Under the pieces are notes generated by a model that saw nothing but the letters and a program-made list of their open reading frames with translations, had not been told where the DNA came from and did no database searches. Both the position numbers and the translations under genes were made by a program. 64,000 bases of DNA from Nocardioides sp. (GTDB lineage: Bacteria > Actinomycetota > Actinomycetes > Propionibacteriales > Nocardioidaceae), in assembly GCA_030698375.1 (NCBI GenBank), contig JAUYLL010000132.1, forward strand, positions 1 to 64,000, given 5' to 3'. Positions 10,758 through 22,019 of this stretch are shown piece by piece (the first letter of the stretch is position 1; each line of letters opens with the position of its first letter).

Positions 10758-11870
10758 ATGAGCGACCTGCGCGACGACCGACCCGCCGACGACCCCACCA
10801 GCACGCCCCACGCCGCCTGGCGCCGGAGCACCCTGGTGGTCGCGGCCGGTCGGCCACCGCACGAGCCCGACCAGCCGCTCAACACTCCCCTCACCCCGGC
10901 CGCGACCTTCGTCGCGGGAGGCGAGCGCGAGTACGGGCGGTACGGCAACCCCACCTGGACCGCCTTCGAGGACGCCCTGGGCGCTCTCGAGGGTGGCCGT
11001 TGCCTGACCTTCGCCAGCGGCATGGCCGCGATCGGCTGCGTGCTCGACCTCGTCGGGCACGGCGAGCGGGTCGTGGCACCCCGACACGCCTACCAGGGCA
11101 GTCTCGGGATGCTGGCCGACCTGGAGGCGCGCGAGAGAGTCTCCGTCGAGCTGGTCGACGTCACCGACACCGCGGCGGTGGTGGCCGCGTGCGAGGACGC
11201 CGCGATCGTCTGGCTGGAGTCCCCGACCAACCCCGCCCTCGAGCTCGTCGACCTGCCGGTGGTGATCGCGGCCGCGCACGAGGCCGGCGCCCGGGTCGTC
11301 GTCGACAACACCTTCGCCACTCCCCTGGTCCAACGACCCCTCGAGCTCGGCGCCGACCTGGTCGTGCACTCGGTGACGAAGTACCTCTCGGGGCACAGCG
11401 ACGTCCTCATGGGGGCTGTCGTCACCGCCGACGAGGAGGTGGCCGACGTGCTCCGGCTCCGCCGCGACCTGTACGGCGCGATCCCCGGCACCCTCGAGTC
11501 GTGGCTGGCCCTGCGCGGCCTGCGCACCCTCGCGGTGCGTCACGAGCGCGCCCAGGCCAACGCGATCGAACTGGCTGCCCGGCTCGCCGACCTCGACGGG
11601 GTCGTCGAGGTGCGCCACCCGGGCTTCGGCGCGGTGGTCGCAGCGGTGCTCGCGGACGCGGACCTGGCGGACCGGTGGACGCGGAGCACGCAGCTGTGGG
11701 TGCACGCCACCAGCCTCGGGGGCGTCGAGTCGACCTTCGAGCGGCGTCGCCGCTGGCGCACCGAGTCGCCGACGATCCCCGAGGGGCTCGTGCGGCTCTC
11801 GGTGGGGATCGAGGACGTCGAGGACCTCTGGGACGACCTCGTCACCGCCCTCACGGCCGCCCGGGGCTGA
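10758..11870 (+). CDS. Cystathionine gamma-lyase/synthase family PLP enzyme
   Basis: NTPLTPAATFVAGGEREYGRYGNPTWTAFEDALGALEGG...SVTKYLSGHSDVLMGAVV. Confidence 0.85.
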   Translation: MSDLRDDRPADDPTSTPHAAWRRSTLVVAAGRPPHEPDQPLNTPLTPAATFVAGGEREYGRYGNPTWTAFEDALGALEGGRCLTFASGMAAIGCVLDLVGHGERVVAPRHAYQGSLGMLADLEARERVSVELVDVTDTAAVVAACEDAAIVWLESPTNPALELVDLPVVIAAAHEAGARVVVDNTFATPLVQRPLELGADLVVHSVTKYLSGHSDVLMGAVVTADEEVADVLRLRRDLYGAIPGTLESWLALRGLRTLAVRHERAQANAIELAARLADLDGVVEVRHPGFGAVVAAVLADADLADRWTRSTQLWVHATSLGGVESTFERRRRWRTESPTIPEGLVRLSVGIEDVEDLWDDLVTALTAARG

Positions 11871-11899
11871 ACCGAGCCGCGCTGCGCCGAGCCCGGCGC

Positions 11900-12901
11900 T
11901 CAGTCGCGCTCGTGCTTGGTCTTCCGCTCCAGGAAGGCCGCCATCGTCTCCGCCGGCGTTATCTTGCCGGCCACCACGGCCTCGACCGCCTCGGCGATGG
12001 GTGCGTCGACCCCGGTCCGCCGGGCGAGGTCGAGCAGCGAGGAGCACGACTTCGCGCCCTCGGCGACCTGCCGGGTGGAGGCGGTGATCTCCTCCGTGGT
12101 CATGCCCTGGCCGAGCTTCTCGCCGAAGGTGCGATTGCGCGAGAGCGGGGAGGAGCAGGTCGCGACCAGGTCGCCGAGGCCGGCGAGCCCCATCAGGGTG
12201 AGCGGGTCGGCACCGAGGGCCATGGCCAACCGGGCGGTCTCGGCGAGCCCGCGGGTGATGAGGGAGGCAGTCGTGTTGTCACCGAACCCGAGGCCCACCG
12301 CCATGCCCACGCAGAGCGCGACGACGTTCTTGTAGGCGCCACCGACCTCGCAGCCGACGACGTCGGTGCTCCGGTAGGGCCGGAACGCCGGGGAGTGGCA
12401 GAGCGCCTGGAGGCGCTCTGCGACGTCCTCGTCGGCGCAGGCGACGACGCTGGCCGCAGGCTCGCGCCGGGCGATCTCACGGGCGAGGTTGGGACCGGAG
12501 ATCACGGCGATGCGGTCCTGCCCGGCGCCCGTGACCTCCGCGATGACCTCGCTCATCCGCTTCACGGTGCCGAGCTCGACACCCTTCATCAGGGACACAA
12601 AGACCGCCTGCTGGGGCGCCACGCACGCCCAGTCGGTGAGGTTGGCCCGCAAGGTCTGCGACGGCACCGCGAGCACCACGAACTCGGCACCGGCCATGGC
12701 CTGCTCCGGGTCGCTGGTCGCCGTCACCGCGGACGGCAGCTGGACGCCGGGCAGGTACTCGGTGTTCTCGTGCGTGTCGTTGATCGAGGCGCAGACCTCG
12801 TCGCGACGGCCCCAGAGGGTGACCTCGTTGCCGGCGTCGGCGAGGACGAGGGAGAACGCCGTGCCCCACGAACCGGAGCCCATGATCGCCACCTTGGTCA
12901 T
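11900..12901 (-). CDS. gpsA: NAD(P)H-dependent glycerol-3-phosphate dehydrogenase
   Basis: MTKVAIMGSGSWGTAFSLVLADAGNEVTLWGRR...GCEVGGAYKNVVALCVGMAVGLGFGDNT. Confidence 0.95.
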   Translation of the reverse strand: MTKVAIMGSGSWGTAFSLVLADAGNEVTLWGRRDEVCASINDTHENTEYLPGVQLPSAVTATSDPEQAMAGAEFVVLAVPSQTLRANLTDWACVAPQQAVFVSLMKGVELGTVKRMSEVIAEVTGAGQDRIAVISGPNLAREIARREPAASVVACADEDVAERLQALCHSPAFRPYRSTDVVGCEVGGAYKNVVALCVGMAVGLGFGDNTTASLITRGLAETARLAMALGADPLTLMGLAGLGDLVATCSSPLSRNRTFGEKLGQGMTTEEITASTRQVAEGAKSCSSLLDLARRTGVDAPIAEAVEAVVAGKITPAETMAAFLERKTKHERD

Positions 12902-13686
12902 CGCCGCTTCCTCCGCGTCTTCTTGTCGGACCCGTCCGGGCCATGGGGGTTGCCGATCTCCCGCACCCCGGCGCGCCGGGGGTCGAACCGCTCTGCCGGG
13001 GCCCGCTCGCCCCGGATCTCCTCGAGCAGATCGGTGATGGCGGTCATGATGTCCTCGGTCGCTGCACGGAGCACCGCCGGGGTCGGCTGCGCGCCGTCGT
13101 ACGCCGTGAGATCGACGGGTGCGCCGGCGCGGACGGTGACCGTCTTGCGCGGGACGAGGTCGAACTTCGTGGCGTACGGCGCCAGGATCTGCTGGGTGCC
13201 CCACTGGGCCACGGGGACGACCGGGCACCCGGTGGCGAGGGCGATCCGTGCCGCGCCGGTCTTGCCCACCATCGGCCACAGACCCGGGTCACGGGTGAGC
13301 GTGCCCTCGGGGTAGACGATGACCAGCTTGCCGTCCCGAACCGCGTCGACCGCAGCGGTGAAGGCGTCGCTGGCGGTGCTCGTCAGCCGGGCCACCGGGA
13401 TCTGGCCACTAGCGCGCACGATGCGCCCGGCGAAGGGGATGGCGAAGACCTCGGTCTTGGCGAGGTAGCGGGGCAGGCGCCCCTGGTCGTAGACGAAGTG
13501 CGCGAACGTCAGCGGGTCCAGGTGCGAGACGTGGTTGACCGCCAGCACGCAGCCGCCCCCTGCGGGGATGTGCTCACCGCCGTGCCAGTCACGACGGGTG
13601 GCGAGCGTCAGCGCCGGCTTGAGGATGCCCACGGCTGTCGTGAACGCCCACCCCCGCTTCTCGTGCAGTGTGCGCCGTCCGGCCAC
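12898..13686 (-). CDS. 1-acyl-sn-glycerol-3-phosphate acyltransferase
   Basis: NHVSHLDPLTF (HX4D) and YPEGTLTRDPGL motifs; overlaps gpsA. Confidence 0.9.
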   Translation of the reverse strand: MAGRRTLHEKRGWAFTTAVGILKPALTLATRRDWHGGEHIPAGGGCVLAVNHVSHLDPLTFAHFVYDQGRLPRYLAKTEVFAIPFAGRIVRASGQIPVARLTSTASDAFTAAVDAVRDGKLVIVYPEGTLTRDPGLWPMVGKTGAARIALATGCPVVPVAQWGTQQILAPYATKFDLVPRKTVTVRAGAPVDLTAYDGAQPTPAVLRAATEDIMTAITDLLEEIRGERAPAERFDPRRAGVREIGNPHGPDGSDKKTRRKRR

Positions 13687-13796
13687 GTCACCTCCCGCGG
13701 TCCTGCGCGACCCCGTCGTCGCGCCGCACTGCACCCTACTGCCCGGGGGCCGTCCCCCCGGGGCACGCGAGCCCGCGTCCTGGCAGGATCGTGCTG

Positions 13797-14483
13797 ATGT
13801 CCGAGCAGCCCCCCACCACCGGACCCGGCCCCGTTCCGGTGTCCGCCGACGCACCGCCGCCGCGGGTGGCGCTCGTCCCGGTGAAGAACCTGGCGGCTGC
13901 CAAGTCGCGCCTGGACGTGGCCCCTGAGGTACGGCGTGCGCTCGCGGCCGCGTTCGCCACCGACACGGTGGCCGCGCTGCTGGCGACGCCGGGCGTGCAC
14001 GCGGTCGTCGTGGTCACCGACGACGAGGAGATGGCGGTCCGTCTCGCCCGTCTCGGCGCCGTGGTCGTCCCGGACCCGCTCGGCGACCTCAACGACGCAC
14101 TGGCCCATGCCGCCGCGGCCGCAGAAGAGCAGTGGCCCGGGAGCGCTTCCGTGGCGCTCTGCGCCGACCTGCCTGCAGCGAGCCCGCGGTCGTTGGAGGT
14201 ACTGCTGCGGCTGGCCCCGCCCGGGGAGGCTTTCGTGGCCGATGCCGAGGGGCGGGGAACCACCGCCCTCCTGACCCCTGCCTCCACACCCTTCCGCTCG
14301 TCGTTCGGGCCAGGGTCGCGCGACGCGCACCTCGCGGCCGGGATGCTGGACCTCAGCGAGAGCGAGCAGTTGGAGGCCGGTCTGCGCCGCGACGTCGACA
14401 CGCTCGCCGACCTGCGGTCGGTGCTCGCCCTCGGGGCAGGTCCGGCCACCACGGCCGCAGCCATCACGGCCGGACTGGGCTGA
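13797..14483 (+). CDS. cofC: 2-phospho-L-lactate (phosphoenolpyruvate) guanylyltransferase CofC
   Basis: VALVPVKNLAAAKSRLDVAPEVRRALAAAFATDTVAALLA...SVALCADLPA, F420 biosynthesis CofC. Confidence 0.88.
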   Translation: MSEQPPTTGPGPVPVSADAPPPRVALVPVKNLAAAKSRLDVAPEVRRALAAAFATDTVAALLATPGVHAVVVVTDDEEMAVRLARLGAVVVPDPLGDLNDALAHAAAAAEEQWPGSASVALCADLPAASPRSLEVLLRLAPPGEAFVADAEGRGTTALLTPASTPFRSSFGPGSRDAHLAAGMLDLSESEQLEAGLRRDVDTLADLRSVLALGAGPATTAAAITAGLG

Positions 14484-14499
14484 CCCCCGACACGCACGA

Positions 14500-14527
14500 A
14501 GGGGACGGCCCAGTCGGCCGTCCCCTC
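14500..14527. terminator. Bidirectional intrinsic terminator between cofC and HU gene
   Basis: Inverted repeat aggggacggcc-cagtc-ggccgtcccct between convergent genes. Confidence 0.7.
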
Positions 14528-14549
14528 CGTCGTGCTGGTGTGCTGCTGC

Positions 14550-15173
14550 TCAAGCCTTCTTGGCGGCGGTGGTCTTCTTCGCCGTCGACTTCGTGGCGGT
14601 CGCCTTCTTCGCAGGAGCCTTCTTCGCCGCGGTCTTCTTGGCGGGCGCCTTCTTGGCAGTCGTCTTCTTGGCCGCGGTCTTCTTCGCCGGGGCCTTGGTG
14701 GTCGTCTTCTTGGCGGGTGCCTTGGCCGTCGACTTCTTGGCCGCCGACTTCTTCGCGGTGGACTTCGTCGCCGACGAGGAGCTCTTCTTCGCCGAGGACT
14801 TGGTCGGCGTCGCCTTCTTGGCTGCGCTCTTGGCGGTCGAGGCCGTCGCCTTGGCGGTCGAGGCCGCCGTGCTCACGGTGAGCTTGGGGAGCTTCTTCGC
14901 ACCCGACACGACGTTCTTGAGGTCGGCGCCGGCGTTGAACTTCGGCACCGCCGTCTTCTTGGCCTTGATCCGCTCACCGGTCTGGGGGTTGCGCACCCAG
15001 CGCGCCTCACGCACGCGCTTCTCGAACGACCCGAAGCCGGTGATGGCGACCTTCTCGCCCTTCGCGACCTCGCGAGTGATGGTGTCCAGCACCGACTCGA
15101 GCGCGTGAGCGGCAGCCTTCCGGTTGCCCTCGTAACGCGCGGACAGCGCGTCGATCAGCTGACTCTTGTTCAC
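14550..15173 (-). CDS. hupB: HU family nucleoid protein with long Lys/Ala/Pro-rich C-terminal tail
   Basis: VNKSQLIDALSARYEGNRKAAAHALESVLDTITREVAKGEKVAITGFGSFEKR... followed by AKKTTAKKAPAKK-type tail. Confidence 0.9.
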   Translation of the reverse strand: MNKSQLIDALSARYEGNRKAAAHALESVLDTITREVAKGEKVAITGFGSFEKRVREARWVRNPQTGERIKAKKTAVPKFNAGADLKNVVSGAKKLPKLTVSTAASTAKATASTAKSAAKKATPTKSSAKKSSSSATKSTAKKSAAKKSTAKAPAKKTTTKAPAKKTAAKKTTAKKAPAKKTAAKKAPAKKATATKSTAKKTTAAKKA

Positions 15174-15403
15174 AGCACTTCCCTTTCGGTGAACGTGGGA
15201 GCCGAGCCTGTGCTCGACTTTCCCTTGGCACGCTAGGGAAAAGTGGTCTCCGCCACAATGACCACGCCGGTTCTGCGGCAGGCTTTTTTCCGGGACCACA
15301 AAGCCCTCGGAGACGATCGAGTCGTCGACCGCACGAGGAATCCCATGCGGGCTTGACGATTCTCGTCACCCACCGGCCCGGGAAGTCCCCCGGGCCCGCC
15401 GGG

Positions 15404-16009
15404 TCAGCTGTGGATCGTGGCGGGCTTCCACCGCGGGCGAGAGCCCTCGTACGTCGTGATGTCCGCCTCGTGACCGAGCGTGATGCCGATGTCGTCGAGA
15501 CCCTCGAGCAGCCGCCACCGGGTGTAGTCGTCGATGTCGAAGGAGGCCTCGACACACCCCTCGCCCTCGCCGGCGCGCACGGTCCGTGCCTCGAGGTCGA
15601 CGGTGACCGTCGTGCCGGGCGCGGCCTCGAGGAGGTCCCAGATCCGCTGCACGACCTTCTCGTCGACCTGGGCCGCGACCAGGCCGGCCTTGCCGGAGTT
15701 GCCACGGAAGATGTCGGCGAACCGCGAGGAGATGACGGCGCGGAACCCGTAGTTCTGCAGCGCCCACACGGCGTGCTCGCGCGAGGAACCCGTGCCGAAG
15801 TCGGGACCGGCGACGAGAACCGAGCCGCCGGCGTACACCGGGTTGTTGAGGACGAAGTCGGGGTCGTTGCGCCACGCAGCGAAGAGGCCGTCCTCGAACC
15901 CGGTCCGGGTCACGCGCTTGAGGTAGACGGCGGGGATGATCTGGTCGGTGTCGACGTTGCTGCGGCGCAGCGGCACGCCGACGCCGGTGTGCGAGGTGAA
16001 GGCGTCCAT
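15404..16009 (-). CDS. leuD: 3-isopropylmalate dehydratase small subunit
   Basis: [33 protein letters not shown]...[34 protein letters not shown]. Confidence 0.96.
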   Translation of the reverse strand: MDAFTSHTGVGVPLRRSNVDTDQIIPAVYLKRVTRTGFEDGLFAAWRNDPDFVLNNPVYAGGSVLVAGPDFGTGSSREHAVWALQNYGFRAVISSRFADIFRGNSGKAGLVAAQVDEKVVQRIWDLLEAAPGTTVTVDLEARTVRAGEGEGCVEASFDIDDYTRWRLLEGLDDIGITLGHEADITTYEGSRPRWKPATIHS

Positions 16010-16010
16010 G

Positions 16011-17444
<1,434 letters not shown>

Positions 17445-17519
17445 GACTTCCTCCTCGATGCCGGTGTGTGCTCCACCCTAACGCTTGCATCCCATCATTC
17501 GAGACGGCAGTATTAGAGT

Positions 17520-18242
17520 ATGGACAACACTAGCGGAGTCGGAGTGCTCGACAAAGCCGCCCTGGTGCTCTCGGCACTCGAGGCCGGACCGGCCACGTTG
17601 GCGGGTCTGGTGGCGGGCACGGGCCTGGCCCGGCCGACCGCCCACCGGCTCGCCGTGGCACTCGAGCACCACCGGCTCGTGGCGCGGGACATGCAGGGCC
17701 GCTTCGTGCTCGGGCCCCGCCTCGCCGAGCTCTCCGCGGCCGCCGGCGAAGACCGGTTGCTGGCCGCCGCAGGACCGGTGCTCGCCCGGCTGCGCGACAT
17801 CACCGGCGAGTCCGCACAGCTGTGGCGCCGCCAGGGCGAGCACCGGGTGTGCGTCGCCGCTGCCGAGCGCCCCTCGGGCCTGCGCGACACCATCCCTGTC
17901 GGCTCCCAACTGACGATGCGCGCCGGGTCCGCGGCGCAGGTCCTCCTCGCCTGGGAGGACCCCGAGCGCATGCACCGCGGCCTGCAGAACGCGGCGTACT
18001 CCGCGACCGCTCTCTCCGGCATCCGACGGCGTGGCTGGGCCCAGTCGATCGGCGAGCGCGAGCAGGGCGTGGCGTCGGTGTCGGCGCCCGTGCGCGCGCC
18101 GTCCGGCAAGATCATCGCCGCCGTCTCCGTCTCCGGACCGCTCGAGCGGCTCTCGCGCCAGCCGGGACGCATGCACGCGCCCGCCGTCCTCGCTGCTGCC
18201 GACCGGCTCTCGGAGTCGCTGCGGCGGGCTGCAGCAGAGTAG
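17520..18242 (+). CDS. ndgR: IclR family transcriptional regulator, divergent from leuCD (NdgR-like)
   Basis: MDNTSGVGVLDKAALVLSALEAGPATLAGLVAGTGLARPTAHRLAVALEHHRLVARD; divergent from leuC as in Streptomyces ndgR. Confidence 0.85.
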   Translation: MDNTSGVGVLDKAALVLSALEAGPATLAGLVAGTGLARPTAHRLAVALEHHRLVARDMQGRFVLGPRLAELSAAAGEDRLLAAAGPVLARLRDITGESAQLWRRQGEHRVCVAAAERPSGLRDTIPVGSQLTMRAGSAAQVLLAWEDPERMHRGLQNAAYSATALSGIRRRGWAQSIGEREQGVASVSAPVRAPSGKIIAAVSVSGPLERLSRQPGRMHAPAVLAAADRLSESLRRAAAE

Positions 18243-18245
18243 GAC

Positions 18246-18728
18246 TCAGAAGAGCGCAGCCTGCTCGAGTTCGAGGAGGAGCTGCTTGCGCGCCGTGCCG
18301 CCGGCGTAGCCCGTCAGCGACCCGTCGGCGCCGATGACCCGGTGGCACGGGATGACGATCGGGATCGGGTTGCGGCCGTTGGCCAGGCCCACGGCCCGGG
18401 ACGCGGCGACCGTCATCCCGAGCCTGGTGGCGACCTCCCCGTACGACGCGGTCTCGCCGTAGCCGATCGTCAGCAGCGCGTCCCACACCCGTCGCTGGAA
18501 AGCCGAACCGGTCGGTGCCAGCGGGAGGTCGAACGCGGTGAGCTCCTTGGCGAAGTACGCCGCCAGCTGCTCGCGCACCCGCCCCAGCAGGACTGCGCTG
18601 TCGTCCCGCTCCCCCAGGGGTCGCCCGTCGCCGGGCGGCAGGAACGGCGCGAACTCGATCGCGCTGACATGGTCGTCGCGCGCGACCAGCCTCAGGTCGC
18701 CTACGGGGCTCTCGGTCACGGTCCACAC
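18246..18728 (-). CDS. ogt: Methylated-DNA--[protein]-cysteine S-methyltransferase
   Basis: IPIVIPCHRVIGADGSLTGYAGG active site (PCHRV). Confidence 0.93.
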   Translation of the reverse strand: MWTVTESPVGDLRLVARDDHVSAIEFAPFLPPGDGRPLGERDDSAVLLGRVREQLAAYFAKELTAFDLPLAPTGSAFQRRVWDALLTIGYGETASYGEVATRLGMTVAASRAVGLANGRNPIPIVIPCHRVIGADGSLTGYAGGTARKQLLLELEQAALF

Positions 18729-20194
18729 GGGTCGATCCTCTCCTCTGGGGGGAACACGCAGTGCCACAGGTGCACCTGGGCGTAGGAACGCCACGGCCGC
18801 CACCGCTCCCCCGCGTGCTCGGCGGCGCGGGGGGCGTCGTCGTGACCCAGCGCCCGGAGCGCCTGACGGGTGCCAAGGTCCGTGGGCAGCAGCACGTCGG
18901 GGTCGCCCCACACCCGCAGGGCGAGCCCGTCGACGGTCCACGGGCCGATCCCGTGCACCCCGAGCAGCGCGGCCCTGGTGGCCGCGCGGTCGGTGCCGCG
19001 GTGCAGGTCGAGGTCACCCTCGGCGACCCGGGTCGCCACCTCGTGGAGGGTGCGGGCGCGGGTCCGGGTCATCGCCCAGGTGCCGGGATCCGCAGCGGCC
19101 AGCGTCTCGGCATCGGGGAAGGCGTGGGTCAGGTCGTCGGGCGCCGCACCATCGGTCACCGGGGTGCCGAGGTCGCGCAGGAGACGGGCAGCCATCCCTC
19201 GGCCGCTCGCCACGCTGACCTGCTGCCCGAGCACGGTGCGCACGAGCGCCTCGAAGCCGTCGACGTGGCCGGGGACCCGCAGGCCCGGCAACCGTCGCAC
19301 CCGAGGCTCGAGGAGCGGGTCCGCACCCAGGTGGGCATCGATGGCCTCGGGGTCCGCGTCGGCGTCGAGGAGCCGGCGTACGCGCTCCACGGCGGCTCCG
19401 ACGTCGCGCAGGTCCGCCAACCGGAAGGCGGCCACGACACGGTCGTCAGCGGGGCGGAGGTGGACCGTCCCGGTGCCGTGCGGGAGCCGCAGCACCCGGG
19501 CGTACGACGACGCGTCGCCGACCTCAAGCCCCGGCACCGCGCTGGCGGCGAGGAACCGCAGAAGCGAGCCGGCCGCGAACGGCCGCCGCACCCCGAGGGC
19601 GACCTCGAGCACCCCGGGGCCACCGGGTCCACGGCGCCGGGTCGCGCGCAGCTGGGACGGCGTGGCGGCGTACACCTCGCGGACCGTCTCGTTGAACTGA
19701 CGCACGCTGCGGAAGCCGGCCGCGAACGCGACATCGACGAACGGCAGGTCGGAGCTCTCCACCAGGACGCGGGCGGTCTGGGCCCGGTGGGCGCGGGCGA
19801 GCGCCAGGGGGCCGGCGCCGAGCTCGCCGACCAGCAGCCGGTTGAGGTGCCGGGTGCTGAAGCCGAGCCGCCGCGCCAGCCCCTCGACACCCTCGCGGTC
19901 GACGGTGCCGTCGGCGACCAGCCGCATCGCGCGCCCCGCGACATCGGCCGCGAGGTCCCACCGCGGCGAGCCCGGCGTGGCGTCGGGCAGGCACCGCCGA
20001 CAGGCGCGGTACCCCGCGGCGTGGGCAGCGGCCGCGGTCGGGTGGAAGGTCACGTTGCACTCGCGCGGCGTGCGGGCCGGGCAGGAAGGGCGGCAATAGA
20101 TCCCGGTGGTGCGCACCCCGGTCCAGAAGACCCCGTCGAACCGCCGATCGCGGCTGCGGACCGCCCGGTAGCAGGCGGTGGCGTCGAGGTCCAT
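18716..20194 (-). CDS. alkA: Ada-like metal-binding/AraC domain fused to AlkA-type 3-methyladenine DNA glycosylase
   Basis: MDLDATACYRAVRSRDRRFDGVFWTGVRTTGIYCRPSCPARTPRECNVTF...CRRCLPD, AraC HTH, then VRTVLGQQVS...LGVHGIGPWTVDG. Confidence 0.92.
   Translation of the reverse strand: MDLDATACYRAVRSRDRRFDGVFWTGVRTTGIYCRPSCPARTPRECNVTFHPTAAAAHAAGYRACRRCLPDATPGSPRWDLAADVAGRAMRLVADGTVDREGVEGLARRLGFSTRHLNRLLVGELGAGPLALARAHRAQTARVLVESSDLPFVDVAFAAGFRSVRQFNETVREVYAATPSQLRATRRRGPGGPGVLEVALGVRRPFAAGSLLRFLAASAVPGLEVGDASSYARVLRLPHGTGTVHLRPADDRVVAAFRLADLRDVGAAVERVRRLLDADADPEAIDAHLGADPLLEPRVRRLPGLRVPGHVDGFEALVRTVLGQQVSVASGRGMAARLLRDLGTPVTDGAAPDDLTHAFPDAETLAAADPGTWAMTRTRARTLHEVATRVAEGDLDLHRGTDRAATRAALLGVHGIGPWTVDGLALRVWGDPDVLLPTDLGTRQALRALGHDDAPRAAEHAGERWRPWRSYAQVHLWHCVFPPEERIDPCGP
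19972..20026 (+). repeat. 55-bp direct repeat, copy A (inside alkA coding sequence)
   Basis: ccggcgtggcgtcgggcaggcaccgccgacaggcgcggtaccccgcggcgtgggc; identical to 21914-21968. Confidence 0.97.
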
Positions 20195-20542
20195 GCACCC
20201 ATCATGCCGCCCGGACGGGCTCCAGGCTGGCGGAAATCGGACGGCGCAGCCGGGACCGGAGACCGACCCTGCAACGCACGAGGACGGGCGAGTTGGCGGT
20301 CGGCGTCCAGAGTCCCAGTTGAGATGATCGGGACTGCCACACGAACGGGTGCCAGTTGGTTTCAGGCCGCCCGAGTGGCGGTCGTGAACCCCTTCGGTCC
20401 CCACCATTGCGACAGGTGCCGCACCTCGGTGGCCCCTCGAACACCAGTTCCAGTTCCCGCCCCCGTCGGCGGACTTGGGCCGTTGGACCGGCTTCGCCCG
20501 CAATCCGTGGACACGACGCCGCTGCAGTGGCACCGTGGATTG

Positions 20543-21910
20543 GTGACGCGCGCCATCGAAGCCGACTACCTCGTGGTGGGAGCCGGGGCCATGGGCATGG
20601 CCTTCACGGACGCCTTGACCGACCACGCCGACGTACGGGTGGCACTGGTCGACCGTCGCCACAGCCCCAGCGGACACTGGCTCGAGGCGTACCCCTTCGT
20701 CCGCCTGCATCAGGCCTCGGCCTTCTACGGCGTCGCGTCGACCCTGCTTGGCGGCGGTCAACTTCAGCAGCGCGGAGTCGAGAGAGGCCTGCAAGAGCGG
20801 GCCTCCCAGTCGGAGATCTGTGCCTACTACGCCCGGATGCTTGACCGGATGCTGGAGTCAGGCAAGGTCGAGTTCTTCCCTAACAGCCAGTACGTCGGCG
20901 ACCGCAGCTTCGTCTCGCTCATCTCGGGCCAGCGGTTCGAGGTGCGGGGGGCGTGCCGGATCGTCGATGCCCGCTACCTGGCCCCCAGCGTGCCGGCGGA
21001 GAAGCCGCCTCCGTTCGGCGTCGCCGAGGACGCCCGCGTGCTGCCGGTCAACGAGCTCGCACGACTGGAGGAGGCGCCGAGCCAGTACGTCGTCGTCGGA
21101 TCGGGCAAGACGGCGACCGACGCCTGCATCTGGCTGCTCTCGCGCGAAGTGGACCCCGACGCGATCTGTTGGGTGAGGCCCCGCGACCCGTGGATGATGA
21201 ACCGGGCCCTGGTCCAGCCGGATCCCGCGATCTTCCTCGGCATGGCCGCGGACACGATGAGGGCAGCGAAACACGCGACCTCCATCGAAGACCTGTTCCT
21301 GCGTCTTGAGGATGCCGGGATCATGCTGCGCATCGACCGCAAGGTGATGCCGACGATGGCCAAGACGCCCACTCTCGCTACGTGGGAGCTCGAGCAATTG
21401 CGCACCATTGACAACGTCGTGCGACGAGGGCACATCGAGGGCGTCGAGCGGGGCAGCGTCACCTTCGCCGACGGATCGGTCGCAGTCGCGGACGACGCCC
21501 TCGTCATCCACTGCGCCGCGGACGGTTTGAAGTACCCCCCGCTCGTCCCTGTCTGGCGACCCGAGACGATCACACTGCAACCGATCAGGGCTGGCTTCCC
21601 CTGCTTCGGCGCGGCCCTGGTCGGGTACGTCGAGGCGACCCGCGAGGACGACGACGAGAAGAACCGGCATTGCCCGCCCTCACCGTATGGAAACTCGATG
21701 GCGGAGTGGGCCAGGATGAACGTCCTGGGCACCAGGGCCGCGATCTCCTTCTCGACTGAGCCCGACATAAGGGAGTGGTCCGATCAGGTTGCGCTCAACC
21801 CGGCCCGGATACCGCCCGGACATGCCGGGTCGGCGGCACTGGACAAGGCCCGCGAACGCCTGGCGACTCACACCCGTCCAGGACTGGCCAGGCTTGCCGA
21901 ACTGATGTGA
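20543..21910 (+). CDS. FAD/NAD(P)-binding oxidoreductase (flavin monooxygenase-like)
   Basis: DYLVVGAGAMGMAFTDALTDHADVRVALVDRRHSPSGHW and second Rossmann motif YVVVGSGKTATDACIWLL. Confidence 0.75.
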   Translation: MTRAIEADYLVVGAGAMGMAFTDALTDHADVRVALVDRRHSPSGHWLEAYPFVRLHQASAFYGVASTLLGGGQLQQRGVERGLQERASQSEICAYYARMLDRMLESGKVEFFPNSQYVGDRSFVSLISGQRFEVRGACRIVDARYLAPSVPAEKPPPFGVAEDARVLPVNELARLEEAPSQYVVVGSGKTATDACIWLLSREVDPDAICWVRPRDPWMMNRALVQPDPAIFLGMAADTMRAAKHATSIEDLFLRLEDAGIMLRIDRKVMPTMAKTPTLATWELEQLRTIDNVVRRGHIEGVERGSVTFADGSVAVADDALVIHCAADGLKYPPLVPVWRPETITLQPIRAGFPCFGAALVGYVEATREDDDEKNRHCPPSPYGNSMAEWARMNVLGTRAAISFSTEPDIREWSDQVALNPARIPPGHAGSAALDKARERLATHTRPGLARLAELM

Positions 21911-21913
21911 GTA

Positions 21914-21968
21914 CCGGCGTGGCGTCGGGCAGGCACCGCCGACAGGCGCGGTACCCCGCGGCGTGGGC
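21914..21968 (+). repeat. 55-bp direct repeat, copy B (alkA-derived remnant just after FAD gene stop)
   Basis: Perfect copy of 19972-20026 in the same orientation, 1942 bp apart. Confidence 0.97.
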
Positions 21969-22019
21969 GGCGGCGGCTCGCCGAGCGGCCGGTCGGGGCG
22001 GATCTCCCGAACCCGCTCC

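Noticed and set aside
14550-14900. Repeats of cttcttggc-type sequence
   Set aside because: This is the Lys/Ala/Pro-rich tail of an HU protein, normal in actinobacteria.
17445-17519. Possible leader peptide upstream of leuC (MMGCKR)
   Set aside because: No BCAA codons and no terminator; IclR-type transcriptional control is more plausible.
18761-20542. Long N-terminal extension of the FAD ORF (ORF 18761-21910, 1049 aa)
   Set aside because: The extension is antisense to alkA and has no domain-like content; a GTG start at 20543 directly precedes the Rossmann motif.
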